In this document: positions 7,985 through 14,728 of the stretch, one piece after another
How the letters are laid out: the number at the start of each line of letters is the position of its first letter
Position numbering within the stretch: the first letter of the stretch is position 1
Origin: Candidatus Kurthia intestinigallinarum
GTDB lineage: Bacteria > Bacillota > Bacilli > Bacillales_A > Planococcaceae
Assembly: GCF_003991225.1 (NCBI RefSeq)
Contig: NZ_JTFC01000026.1
Span: forward strand, 62,001 to 126,000
Length of the DNA: 64,000 nt
Direction of reading: 5' to 3'
Made by a program: the position numbers and the translations under genes
The notes under the pieces: model-generated
What the model saw: the letters and a program-made list of their open reading frames with translations, nothing else
What the model was told of the DNA's origin: nothing
The model's database searches: none

Positions 7985-9535
7985 TTATTTTACACGTACT
8001 TTCAGCGTTTTTGATTTGTTGCCAGCCGTATCTTTCACCATTACTAACAATGCTTTTTTCGTTTGTTGCTTTGGAATTTTTACGCTGAATTTGCCTGTTG
8101 ATGATGCTTTCGTGCGATATTTTTTGCCGTTTACTTGAACGATTACTGTTGCATCTTTTTCAGCTTTACCAGTCACATATTTCGTACCTGCTTTTACCGT
8201 ATTCACTTTCGCCACAGCCGGTGCCGTTTTATCCGCTACTGTTACCGTTTTAACTTTTGAGGTATTGCCCGCAGCGTCTGTTACCGTCACGACTAATTTA
8301 GTGCCAGCTTTTTGCTTCGCAATCGCTAAATCGTAGCGTCCTGTGCCATCTGCTAATGTCGTTGCAAGCACTTTTTTACTAGATTTCACTGTCACCGTCG
8401 CATATTTCTCAGCTGTGCCTTTTAGCATTGTTGATTTATCCGACACTGCAGAAATCTTTGCGGCTACCGGTGCAGTTGTATCATAGTTAAATTTTGTTGC
8501 GTCCACTGCTGATAAATCATAGTATGGTGTTTGTTGTGCATATGCGGTTAGTGCTTGTGCAGCTTGTACGTTTGAGATTTGGTTCACTGTACCTTGTGCT
8601 GAGTTTTTAAACGCATGCTGTGCTTTATCATAACTTGTTAATAAGTTTGATACCGTCCATGCACCATTCGCTAACACAAACTGCTCGTGTTGCTGTGGAT
8701 TAATGCCAAGTGCTAATTGCGCAATAATAAGCTGTGAAACAGATTCTGGACTATCTCCTTTTGCCCATTCACTATAGAAGCCGGCCTGGTCGCTTAATTG
8801 TGACTGCATAAATGCCAAGCCTTTTGTGATGACCTTATCTACAGCTGGTTGTGTTTTATAGGGCGCAAGTGCTGTGATCGCCATTGCCGTTGAATCGACA
8901 TCGGCACCCGTTGCCCATTCACTTGATGAGCCCCATGAGAAGCCACCGTCTGAATAAGCTTTAGTTACAAGGAAGTCTACGATTGCTTCACGTGAGAAAT
9001 CCGCTTCATTCGCTTTAGGCACCGCATAATCGTTGGCATCAAGCGCTGTTAATAGCCAGTAGTAATCCATTTCTAATAGCTCAAATGCCGTATCTACATC
9101 GCCTTTTGCTTTTTGTTGTTGCGCATAAGCGACCATTTTTTCGATTAAGTTAACGCCGCCTACATTCGTTGCATCCTTGCCGATGGCTGTCACCGCAAGC
9201 ACAGTTGTTGCGTATTTACTAACAGCAGAAAAGCTTGCAAAATTATTTTTTGCTTCCGCTTCTACGGCTTGATAGTATGTATCGTAATAATTTTTCGCTA
9301 CAGGGAAATTGGCTTTCGCTAATGTCAGTACCGAGCTCCCTAAATCGGTTGTTGGTGTTTTTGCCATCGCGTACGTAAATGCCGACGCATCATTTAATGC
9401 TGCCGTATATGATACCGCCGATGCTGTATTGCTAGCGATTGGTGTGACTTCTTGTGCTTGTGCACTCCAAGCTGGCACAGCGCTTAATGTAAGTGCTGCC
9501 ACAACTGAAGATGCTACCCATTTGTTTTTGAACAT
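7985..9535 (-). CDS. secreted alpha/alpha-barrel (terpenoid cyclase/transcobalamin-like) protein with Ig-like domains
   Basis: This 516-residue exported protein has a signal peptide cleaved near residue 27 (SAQAQ). Residues about 45-350 are helical with repeats such as GGFSWGSSSEWATG (198-210), DVDSTAMAITAL (212-223) and SPESVSQLIIAQLALG, the pattern of the prenyltransferase/squalene-cyclase alpha-alpha toroid. That fold is also the N-terminal domain of intrinsic factor and transcobalamin. Residues 354-435 and 436-516 are two bacterial Ig-like repeats (TAEKYATVTV and KAEKDATVIV mark each). It is the first gene after the cobalamin riboswitch and is followed by the DUF4430 lipoprotein. I infer that the two proteins together form a surface corrinoid receptor. 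It lacks a lipobox or LPXTG anchor. Confidence 0.8.
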   Translation of the reverse strand: MFKNKWVASSVVAALTLSAVPAWSAQAQEVTPIASNTASAVSYTAALNDASAFTYAMAKTPTTDLGSSVLTLAKANFPVAKNYYDTYYQAVEAEAKNNFASFSAVSKYATTVLAVTAIGKDATNVGGVNLIEKMVAYAQQQKAKGDVDTAFELLEMDYYWLLTALDANDYAVPKANEADFSREAIVDFLVTKAYSDGGFSWGSSSEWATGADVDSTAMAITALAPYKTQPAVDKVITKGLAFMQSQLSDQAGFYSEWAKGDSPESVSQLIIAQLALGINPQQHEQFVLANGAWTVSNLLTSYDKAQHAFKNSAQGTVNQISNVQAAQALTAYAQQTPYYDLSAVDATKFNYDTTAPVAAKISAVSDKSTMLKGTAEKYATVTVKSSKKVLATTLADGTGRYDLAIAKQKAGTKLVVTVTDAAGNTSKVKTVTVADKTAPAVAKVNTVKAGTKYVTGKAEKDATVIVQVNGKKYRTKASSTGKFSVKIPKQQTKKALLVMVKDTAGNKSKTLKVRVK

Positions 9536-9542
9536 AAAAAAA

Positions 9543-9589
9543 TCCTCCCCTGATTTTTAGAATTTTCACGCAACAATTCTTAGGGAGGA
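9543..9589 (-). promoter_or_regulatory. hairpin sequestering the ribosome binding site, with terminator-like T-run
   Basis: On the minus strand TCCTCCC (9583-9589) pairs with the Shine-Dalgarno GGGAGGA (9543-9549), and an inner stem AGAATT/AATTCT extends it. Seven Ts follow directly before the ATG of the barrel-protein gene. The element could therefore act both as a terminator and as a translation block, and is probably the expression platform of the cobalamin riboswitch. Confidence 0.7.
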
Positions 9590-9652
9590 CAACTATATAT
9601 AATAAGCCAAAAAAGCTTGCAAAACAGCACTTCCCCTCGAAGTTTGTTAACG

Positions 9653-9816
9653 ATGTAGAAGCAGGTCTCCTGGCTCGTGGTCACTTTACTTTAGCTGCTT
9701 CTCATTACTTTATATCAAGTAACAATGCATCGTGCTAGTTCATCACACATACAGTAGCGGGGCTGCGTTGGCTTTTCACCAATCTTCCCTATTATCCCTC
9801 ATGGGCACTTCTACAT
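9653..9816 (-). promoter_or_regulatory. cobalamin riboswitch aptamer
   Basis: The minus strand carries the class-defining blocks in order: AAGTGCC, AGGGAAGATTGGTGAAAAGCC, GCAGCCCCGCTACTGT and the B12 box GAGCCAGGAGACCTGC (about 9661-9678). The P1 helix closes perfectly: ATGTAGAAG (9808-9816) with CTTCTACAT (9653-9661). It precedes the barrel protein, DUF4430 lipoprotein and ECF genes, and should reduce their expression when adenosylcobalamin or another cobalamin is plentiful. Confidence 0.95.
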
Positions 9817-9890
9817 ATTCAATTGTTCTATAGTATTCCATAAAAACGTTCGGATGTAAACGCTTTTTTTCTAGAGAAAATAAATAAAAT

Positions 9891-9938
9891 CGCCTAACCT
9901 CGACTTATTTTACGAATGAAATAAGTTGAGGTTAGGCG
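9891..9938. terminator. near-perfect palindromic terminator, probably bidirectional
   Basis: The arms CGCCTAACCTCGACTTATTT and AAATAAGTTGAGGTTAGGCG flank a short loop. On the minus strand T-rich sequence follows, ending transcription of the 50-residue gene before the riboswitch promoter region. Confidence 0.8.
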
Positions 9939-9955
9939 AATAGAGCGGTCGTACG

Positions 9956-10108
9956 CTAGACGGCGACTTCACATTTTTTATGCGTATTATAGGCATGTAG
10001 TTGCTCCTCTGTTAAGTTTTTTACGTACAAATGAAAATTCATCGACTGCAGTCCATACTGTTCACAAGCCTCGCAATAAATTCGATACCCTTCACGATAC
10101 ATATCCAT
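9956..10108 (-). CDS. small CxxC protein, 50 residues, function unknown
   Basis: A short open frame starts at ATG 10108 with AGAGAGG upstream and ends in a TAG just before a strong terminator, so it looks like a real monocistronic gene. The protein is soluble, begins MDMYREGYRIYCEACEQYG and carries one CEAC pair at residues 12-15 and a third Cys near the C-terminus (KKCEV). A zinc or redox site is possible. I do not recognise the family. Confidence 0.6.
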   Translation of the reverse strand: MDMYREGYRIYCEACEQYGLQSMNFHLYVKNLTEEQLHAYNTHKKCEVAV

Positions 10109-10224
10109 TTTTACCAATCCTCTCTGAATGTGTTAGTTGTTATATAACAAATATCTTTTATAAAAATAATATATAACAGTTTGAAACAGTCGTCAATGAT
10201 ATTTATCAGAAAATTTAAAAATAA

Positions 10225-10260
10225 ATAAAAAAAGAGCCCTGCCTCTATGGCTAAGCTCTT
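10225..10260 (-). terminator. terminator of the threonine/serine exporter pair
   Basis: On the minus strand AAGAGC and GCTCTT arms, with inner GCC/GGC pairing, are followed by seven Ts immediately downstream of the exporter genes. Confidence 0.8.
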
Positions 10261-10261
10261 G

Positions 10262-10720
10262 TCAATTGAGTGTTCTGGCCTTTTTTAAGCGCGTCATCAT
10301 TTTGCGATACATCTGTACTAATACTTCGGCGATTACAAGTCCCATTACGATTGCACCGGTAATAATTCCGGTTTTTAAAAAGAACTGTAGAGATTCATTG
10401 TATTCATTCGCTACAACATGACGCATTGCCTCATACGCTAAGCCCCCGGGTACAAGTGGGATAATACCCCCTACAACAAAAATCAGCATCGGTGTTTTGT
10501 GTTTAAATGCTTGGTAATGGGCCACAATCGAAATAATAAATGCCCCGCAAAACGATGCGGTGACACTGTCTACTTGCTGCTGAATCATCGCGTAATAAAT
10601 GAGCCACCCAATCATCCCAACGAGTCCACACGGAATGAGTGTTGATTTTGGTGCGTTGAAAATAATCGCAATGCCATAGGTAGCAACAAATGCACACACA
10701 AGTTGTAAAACATAATCCAT
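10262..10720 (-). CDS. threonine/serine exporter, C-terminal-type membrane subunit
   Basis: This 152-residue protein corresponds to the ThrE_2 (DUF3815) half of ThrE-like exporters. It is almost all transmembrane (about four to five helices), with the characteristic VGGIIPLVPGGLAYEAMR segment at about residues 84-101. It lies 12 bases after the other half, so the two products probably form one split exporter, as in YjjP/YjjB-type pairs. Substrate specificity is inferred from the family. Confidence 0.85.
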   Translation of the reverse strand: MDYVLQLVCAFVATYGIAIIFNAPKSTLIPCGLVGMIGWLIYYAMIQQQVDSVTASFCGAFIISIVAHYQAFKHKTPMLIFVVGGIIPLVPGGLAYEAMRHVVANEYNESLQFFLKTGIITGAIVMGLVIAEVLVQMYRKMMTRLKKARTLN

Positions 10721-10732
10721 AGCAAAGTCTCC

Positions 10733-11479
10733 TTAAAATAAAATAAGTACAAAGGCGATACCCGAACCAATCGCTAGGGCTGTAAGAGATGCCTCTGCGC
10801 CTTTTGTGACGCCGGATACAAAATGCCCCGCCATCATGTCACGCACCGCATTGGCAATCGGGACGCCTGGTACAAGCGGCATAACCGCGCCGATAATGAT
10901 TTTATCCTCTTCAAAGCCAAAGCCTATATAGAGCGCGAGTAGCGTCATTAAACCAACTGCAATGGATGCAGTAAATTCGGCAAAAAACTTCACCTTTGTA
11001 ATCGCATTTACGCGTAAGCAGACCCAGTGCCCGATGCCCCCCGCAATCGCTGCGGCTGGCATATCCCAAACGGAACCCATAAAAAGAATGACGAAGCAAC
11101 CACTTGCGATTGCTGCGTAAATAACTTGTGCAAGTTCTGAACGAAAAAGATTTTTATTTTCAAGCGTTTTTAATTGTTCATACGCTTCTTCAATTGATAA
11201 TTGATTTGCTGTTAGTGCACGAGAAATCGTATTAATTTCAGCGATTTTTGATAAATCTGTTGCGCGTCGTGGAATTTGTGCAATACGTGTCGGGCTTTCA
11301 TGACCAGCTGAAAAAATAATACCGGTTGGTGTCACAAAACTTTGTGCATCCTGATAGCCCTGTGAACGTGCCATGCGAAGCATTGTATCTTCTGCACGAT
11401 ACGTTTCTGCGCCGCTTTGCATGAGTAAGCGCCCTGCGAGTAAAAAGCAGTCCGCCGCAAAGACAGATGATGTATCCAT
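10733..11479 (-). CDS. threonine/serine exporter, N-terminal-type subunit (DUF1212/ThrE)
   Basis: This 248-residue protein begins at ATG 11479, seven bases after AAGGAGGG; the longer frame upstream lacks an RBS. The cytoplasmic part includes LLMQSGAETYRAEDTMLRM and a conserved TPTGIIFSAG segment, followed by five or so transmembrane helices with MPLVPGVPIANAVRDMMAGHF (about 200-220), hallmarks of the ThrE/YjjP family. It is paired with the downstream C-terminal-type subunit. It likely exports Thr, Ser or similar metabolites using the proton gradient. Confidence 0.87.
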   Translation of the reverse strand: MDTSSVFAADCFLLAGRLLMQSGAETYRAEDTMLRMARSQGYQDAQSFVTPTGIIFSAGHESPTRIAQIPRRATDLSKIAEINTISRALTANQLSIEEAYEQLKTLENKNLFRSELAQVIYAAIASGCFVILFMGSVWDMPAAAIAGGIGHWVCLRVNAITKVKFFAEFTASIAVGLMTLLALYIGFGFEEDKIIIGAVMPLVPGVPIANAVRDMMAGHFVSGVTKGAEASLTALAIGSGIAFVLILF

Positions 11480-11568
11480 CTTGTCCCTCCTTATAAAATA
11501 AAAGTAAGGAGCCAAAAAATCGCTGGCTCCTTAACATTATAGTAGTTATTTGTGGTTTTGATAACCCA

Positions 11569-12333
11569 TTATTTTGCAGGCATACGTGTTGCTGCATCAA
11601 GACGAATGAGTTCCGCATTTAAATACGCACTCTCAATCATATATTTCACCGTAAAGGCATATTCAGAAGGATCCCCTAAACGTTTTGGATATTCTGGGAT
11701 TTGGCGTAAGGAAGCAAGCGCATTTTCTGGCATTCCTTGCATCAGTGGTGTTTCAAATAATCCTGGTGCAATCGTATTAATACGAATATTTAAGCTTGCG
11801 AGGTCGCGGGCAATCGGTAAAGCCATGCTCGCAATGGCACCTTTACTTGCGCTGTATGCGGCTTGTCCCATCTGGCCATCAAATGCGGCAATCGAAGCGG
11901 TGTTAATGACAATTCCACGATCTGGATGCTCGTCCGTCGGCTCATTTTTAGCCATTTGTTCTACCGCAAGGCGCAATACATTAAATGTTCCAATTAAATT
12001 AATATCGATAATTTTCTTAAAGAAATCAAGCGACATCACGCCTTTACGACCAAATACTTTTGCGGGCGGTCCGATACCAGCACAGTTTACAGCGATATCT
12101 AAATGCCCGTGCTTCGCCATAATGGCGTCAATCGCTTGTTGCACTTGCTCTTCACTCGTAACATCAACTTTGTGGAATGTGCCGCCGATTTCTGTCGCTG
12201 CTTTTTGACCATTTTCTTCGTTGACATCAAAGATTTGTACCACTGCGCCGTTATCCGCTAGCATTTTTGCTGTCGCAAATCCTAGTCCTGATGCCGCTCC
12301 TGTTACAATCGCTACCTTTTGTTCAATATTCAT
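11569..12333 (-). CDS. SDR-family 3-hydroxyacyl-CoA dehydrogenase (HSD10-like)
   Basis: This 254-residue NAD-dependent dehydrogenase has the short-chain dehydrogenase motifs TGAASGLG (11-18), NCAG, an active-site Ser in NTASIAAF and YSASKGA (catalytic Tyr and Lys). The segment DRGIVINTASIAAFDGQMGQ and the tail RINTIAPGLFETPLMQGMP are typical of type-2 3-hydroxyacyl-CoA dehydrogenases (HSD17B10), which act on 2-methyl-3-hydroxybutyryl-CoA. It is the last gene of an operon with an acyl-CoA dehydrogenase and a CaiB-like protein, so a role in branched-chain acyl-CoA oxidation is inferred. Confidence 0.85.
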   Translation of the reverse strand: MNIEQKVAIVTGAASGLGFATAKMLADNGAVVQIFDVNEENGQKAATEIGGTFHKVDVTSEEQVQQAIDAIMAKHGHLDIAVNCAGIGPPAKVFGRKGVMSLDFFKKIIDINLIGTFNVLRLAVEQMAKNEPTDEHPDRGIVINTASIAAFDGQMGQAAYSASKGAIASMALPIARDLASLNIRINTIAPGLFETPLMQGMPENALASLRQIPEYPKRLGDPSEYAFTVKYMIESAYLNAELIRLDAATRMPAK

Positions 12334-12355
12334 TGTTCATCCCCCTATTAGCCTT

Positions 12356-13396
12356 CTATTTAGATTTCTCTGTAGATGTCTTAATAAAACGTAATGGTGA
12401 CACAAGTTGCATATTTTCAACAAGCCCTCTTGCTTGTGCATGGGGTTGCTGTGTGGCTTCTAAAAATGTTAATACAGGCGTGATGCAGAGTTCAGGCTCA
12501 TTCCTTAACATCGCTTGCCATTCCGAAAAATCATGCGCATAAATGGCCTGTGCGACCCGTTGTTTTTTCATCACATCATCGAGTTCAAACCAATTTGTAA
12601 TCGCTAAAACCTCACTCAAGCGTTGCTGGAATTTTGGTTCGAGTGACCCGACTCCCACATAGCGGCCATCTTTCGTTTCATAGTAGTCATAAAAGCTACC
12701 ACCATTTAACGCCTCCGCTTCTGGCTCGATCGTTTGATTAGTTGCGAGCTGCATCGGACCAAATAATGGGTGCAGTGACAACGCCGCATCGAGCATACTA
12801 ATATCGACTTGCTGTCCCTTACCTGTTGTCCCGCGTTCAATGACTGCTGCAAGTAAACCGATGACCGCATGAAGCGCGCCACCTGCTATATCTGCAAGCT
12901 GTAAGCTACTCGCTACAGGTCGCTCTCCGGCTCGACGTAAACTATTGGCTACACCAGATAAGGCTAAATAATTAATATCATGCCCGGCATGTTCCGCAAG
13001 TGGTCCCGACTGCCCGTAACCAGTAATTGAGCAATAAATTAGTTCAGGAAATCGTGTACTTAGCGTCTGATAATCTAACCCGAATTTCGCCATAACGCCC
13101 GGTCGAAACTGTTCAACTACAATATCATATTCTAATAACAAATCCTCAACTTCGCGCAAGCCTTCCACTGTTTTCAAATCAAGTGTCCGCGTGTTTTTGC
13201 CACGATGTAAATAGGCGTAACTCGCAGAAACCCCGCTATCAAGTTGTGGTAAGAGTTCCTTTACAACATCTGCTTTATTTGGTGCTTCAATATGTAATAC
13301 GTCTGCACCTAAATCAGCGAGTAGCATTGTCGCAAATGGCCCTGGCAATAACGTCGAAAAATCGAGTATTTTCAATCCTGCGAGTGGTCCCTGCAT
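12356..13396 (-). CDS. family III CoA transferase / alpha-methylacyl-CoA racemase-like protein
   Basis: This 346-residue protein belongs to the CaiB/BaiF family. It has the N-terminal GLKILDFSTLLPGPFATMLLADLGADV signature (8-34, quoted in part elsewhere as LPGPFATM), GHDINYLALSG with the conserved Asp140, and QVDISMLDA near residue 200. GHDINY is the form found in alpha-methylacyl-CoA racemases, where His/Asp act in epimerisation, so racemase is as likely as CoA transferase. It is about 346 residues, on the short side for CoA transferases and normal for racemases. It lies eight bases after the acyl-CoA dehydrogenase gene. Confidence 0.82.
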   Translation of the reverse strand: MQGPLAGLKILDFSTLLPGPFATMLLADLGADVLHIEAPNKADVVKELLPQLDSGVSASYAYLHRGKNTRTLDLKTVEGLREVEDLLLEYDIVVEQFRPGVMAKFGLDYQTLSTRFPELIYCSITGYGQSGPLAEHAGHDINYLALSGVANSLRRAGERPVASSLQLADIAGGALHAVIGLLAAVIERGTTGKGQQVDISMLDAALSLHPLFGPMQLATNQTIEPEAEALNGGSFYDYYETKDGRYVGVGSLEPKFQQRLSEVLAITNWFELDDVMKKQRVAQAIYAHDFSEWQAMLRNEPELCITPVLTFLEATQQPHAQARGLVENMQLVSPLRFIKTSTEKSK

Positions 13397-13404
13397 CGCG
13401 CCAC

Positions 13405-14571
13405 CTACTTTCCTAAAATATCATTGGCAATAATTTGTTTCATGATTTCGGATGTACCACCATAAATTCGTTGTACACGCGCATCAACAAAGGCACGTGC
13501 AATCGGATACTCCGTCATATAGCCGTAGCCACCGAATAATTGTAGGCAGCCATCAATAACTTCACCTTGTGCCTCTGAGCACGTCAGCTTCGCCATACTT
13601 GCCGTTGCTGTATCCAGTGTATCTTGCTCAATCAACGTCATGCATTCATCAACAAAGGCGCGGTGCATACGTACTTTCGTCTGCATTTCCGCGATTTTAA
13701 AGCGCGTATTTTGGAAATCACTAATTTTTTTCTTAAATGCCTCGCGCTCCTGTACATAACGGATGGTTTGCTCCATCGCGCCTTCCATCGCACCTTGTGC
13801 ACAAACAGCTAATGTTAAGCGCTCACGCGGCAACTCATTCATTAACACCGCAAAGCCTTCATTTTTAACGCCTAAAATATGCGAAGCCGGCAACACAACT
13901 TCATCAAAGAATAACTCAGACGTATCACATGAGTGTAAGCCGATTTTCTTTAAGTTTTTACCGCGTTCAAAGCCCGCAACTGTTGGGTCATCTAAAATGA
14001 ATAATGATGTTCCTTTTGATGCTTTCACAGATGTATCGGTCAATGCTGCGACAATAATAAAATCGCCTAGCTGGCCGTTCGTAATAAACGTTTTCGAGCC
14101 GCTAATACGGTATGAATCACTCGCTTCATCATATGTTGCGGTAGTTTTAATACCTTGTAGGTCACTCCCCGCACCGGGCTCTGTCATCGCAATGGCCCCA
14201 ACTAATTCACCTGATGCAAGCTTCGGTAAATACTGTTGTTTTTGTTCTTCTGTCCCTGAGCCTAGTACATAATGGGCCACGATATTTGAGTGAACTGATA
14301 AATTAATGGCGATAGCCGTATAGCCTAGTCGTGTCAATTCATCGATCACAAGTGATGAATAACGATACGAGACGCCTGTACCACCGTATTCTTCAGGGAT
14401 ATCGATACATAAAAGCCCCTCATCTCCTAATTTCGTCCATAAATCACGTGGTACACTGCCCGCATCTTCCCATTCTTCGTAATAAGGTGCAATATGTTTA
14501 TCCGCAAATCCTTGAATCGATTTTCGGAATAATAGTAAATCATCATCTTCTTGACGTCGTTTTGTTATCAT
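13405..14571 (-). CDS. acyl-CoA dehydrogenase
   Basis: This 388-residue flavoprotein introduces the alpha-beta double bond in acyl-CoAs and passes electrons to ETF. Family signatures are GAIAMTEPGAGSDLQGI near residue 125, FITNGQLGDFIIV near 160, QLFGGYGYMTEYP near 345 and RIYGGTSEIMKQII near 368-381, with the catalytic Glu expected in the last. It is the first gene of an operon with a racemase-like protein and an SDR dehydrogenase. A good sigma-54 promoter lies about 36 bases upstream of the start, so transcription should need the divergent activator. Chain-length preference is not readable; short branched substrates are inferred from the partners. Confidence 0.92.
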   Translation of the reverse strand: MITKRRQEDDDLLLFRKSIQGFADKHIAPYYEEWEDAGSVPRDLWTKLGDEGLLCIDIPEEYGGTGVSYRYSSLVIDELTRLGYTAIAINLSVHSNIVAHYVLGSGTEEQKQQYLPKLASGELVGAIAMTEPGAGSDLQGIKTTATYDEASDSYRISGSKTFITNGQLGDFIIVAALTDTSVKASKGTSLFILDDPTVAGFERGKNLKKIGLHSCDTSELFFDEVVLPASHILGVKNEGFAVLMNELPRERLTLAVCAQGAMEGAMEQTIRYVQEREAFKKKISDFQNTRFKIAEMQTKVRMHRAFVDECMTLIEQDTLDTATASMAKLTCSEAQGEVIDGCLQLFGGYGYMTEYPIARAFVDARVQRIYGGTSEIMKQIIANDILGK

Positions 14572-14606
14572 ACTTCATCACTCCTTCTATGCTTGTGCTT
14601 TATATA

Positions 14607-14624
14607 ATGCAAGAACCATGCCAA
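14607..14624 (-). promoter_or_regulatory. sigma-54 (-24/-12) promoter of the acyl-CoA dehydrogenase operon
   Basis: On the minus strand TTGGCATGGTTCTTGCAT matches the TTGGCACG-N4-TTGCA consensus with one change in the -24 box. The GG and GC dinucleotides are at the required spacing, and the element lies 36-53 bases before the start codon. Confidence 0.85.
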
Positions 14625-14652
14625 CAAATAATGCCTGTTTTGCAACAAAAAC

Positions 14653-14670
14653 TGTTCACTTTCGAGCACA
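14653..14670. promoter_or_regulatory. putative upstream activator site 1
   Basis: TGTTCACTTTCGAGCACA has TGT...ACA ends and is repeated in site 2, 30 bases away (three helical turns). Both lie between the sigma-54 promoter and the activator gene, the usual place for enhancer-binding-protein sites. Confidence 0.6.
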
Positions 14671-14682
14671 TTTTTGTAAAGT

Positions 14683-14700
14683 TGTTCACTTTTCTGTACA
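14683..14700. promoter_or_regulatory. putative upstream activator site 2
   Basis: TGTTCACTTTTCTGTACA shares its first ten bases and the terminal ACA with site 1. It lies 29 bases before the activator start codon and could also serve autoregulation. Confidence 0.6.
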
Positions 14701-14728
14701 ATATTGTAAAGAGTATGGAGGTGTACAT

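Noticed and set aside
7985-9535. Terpenoid or squalene cyclase enzyme activity for the barrel protein
   Set aside because: It is secreted, lacks the DxDD/DDxxD catalytic motifs and sits in a B12-regulated transport operon; the barrel alone does not imply cyclase chemistry.
11552-12208. 218-codon plus-strand frame
   Set aside because: Antisense shadow of the SDR dehydrogenase gene, which has clear family motifs.
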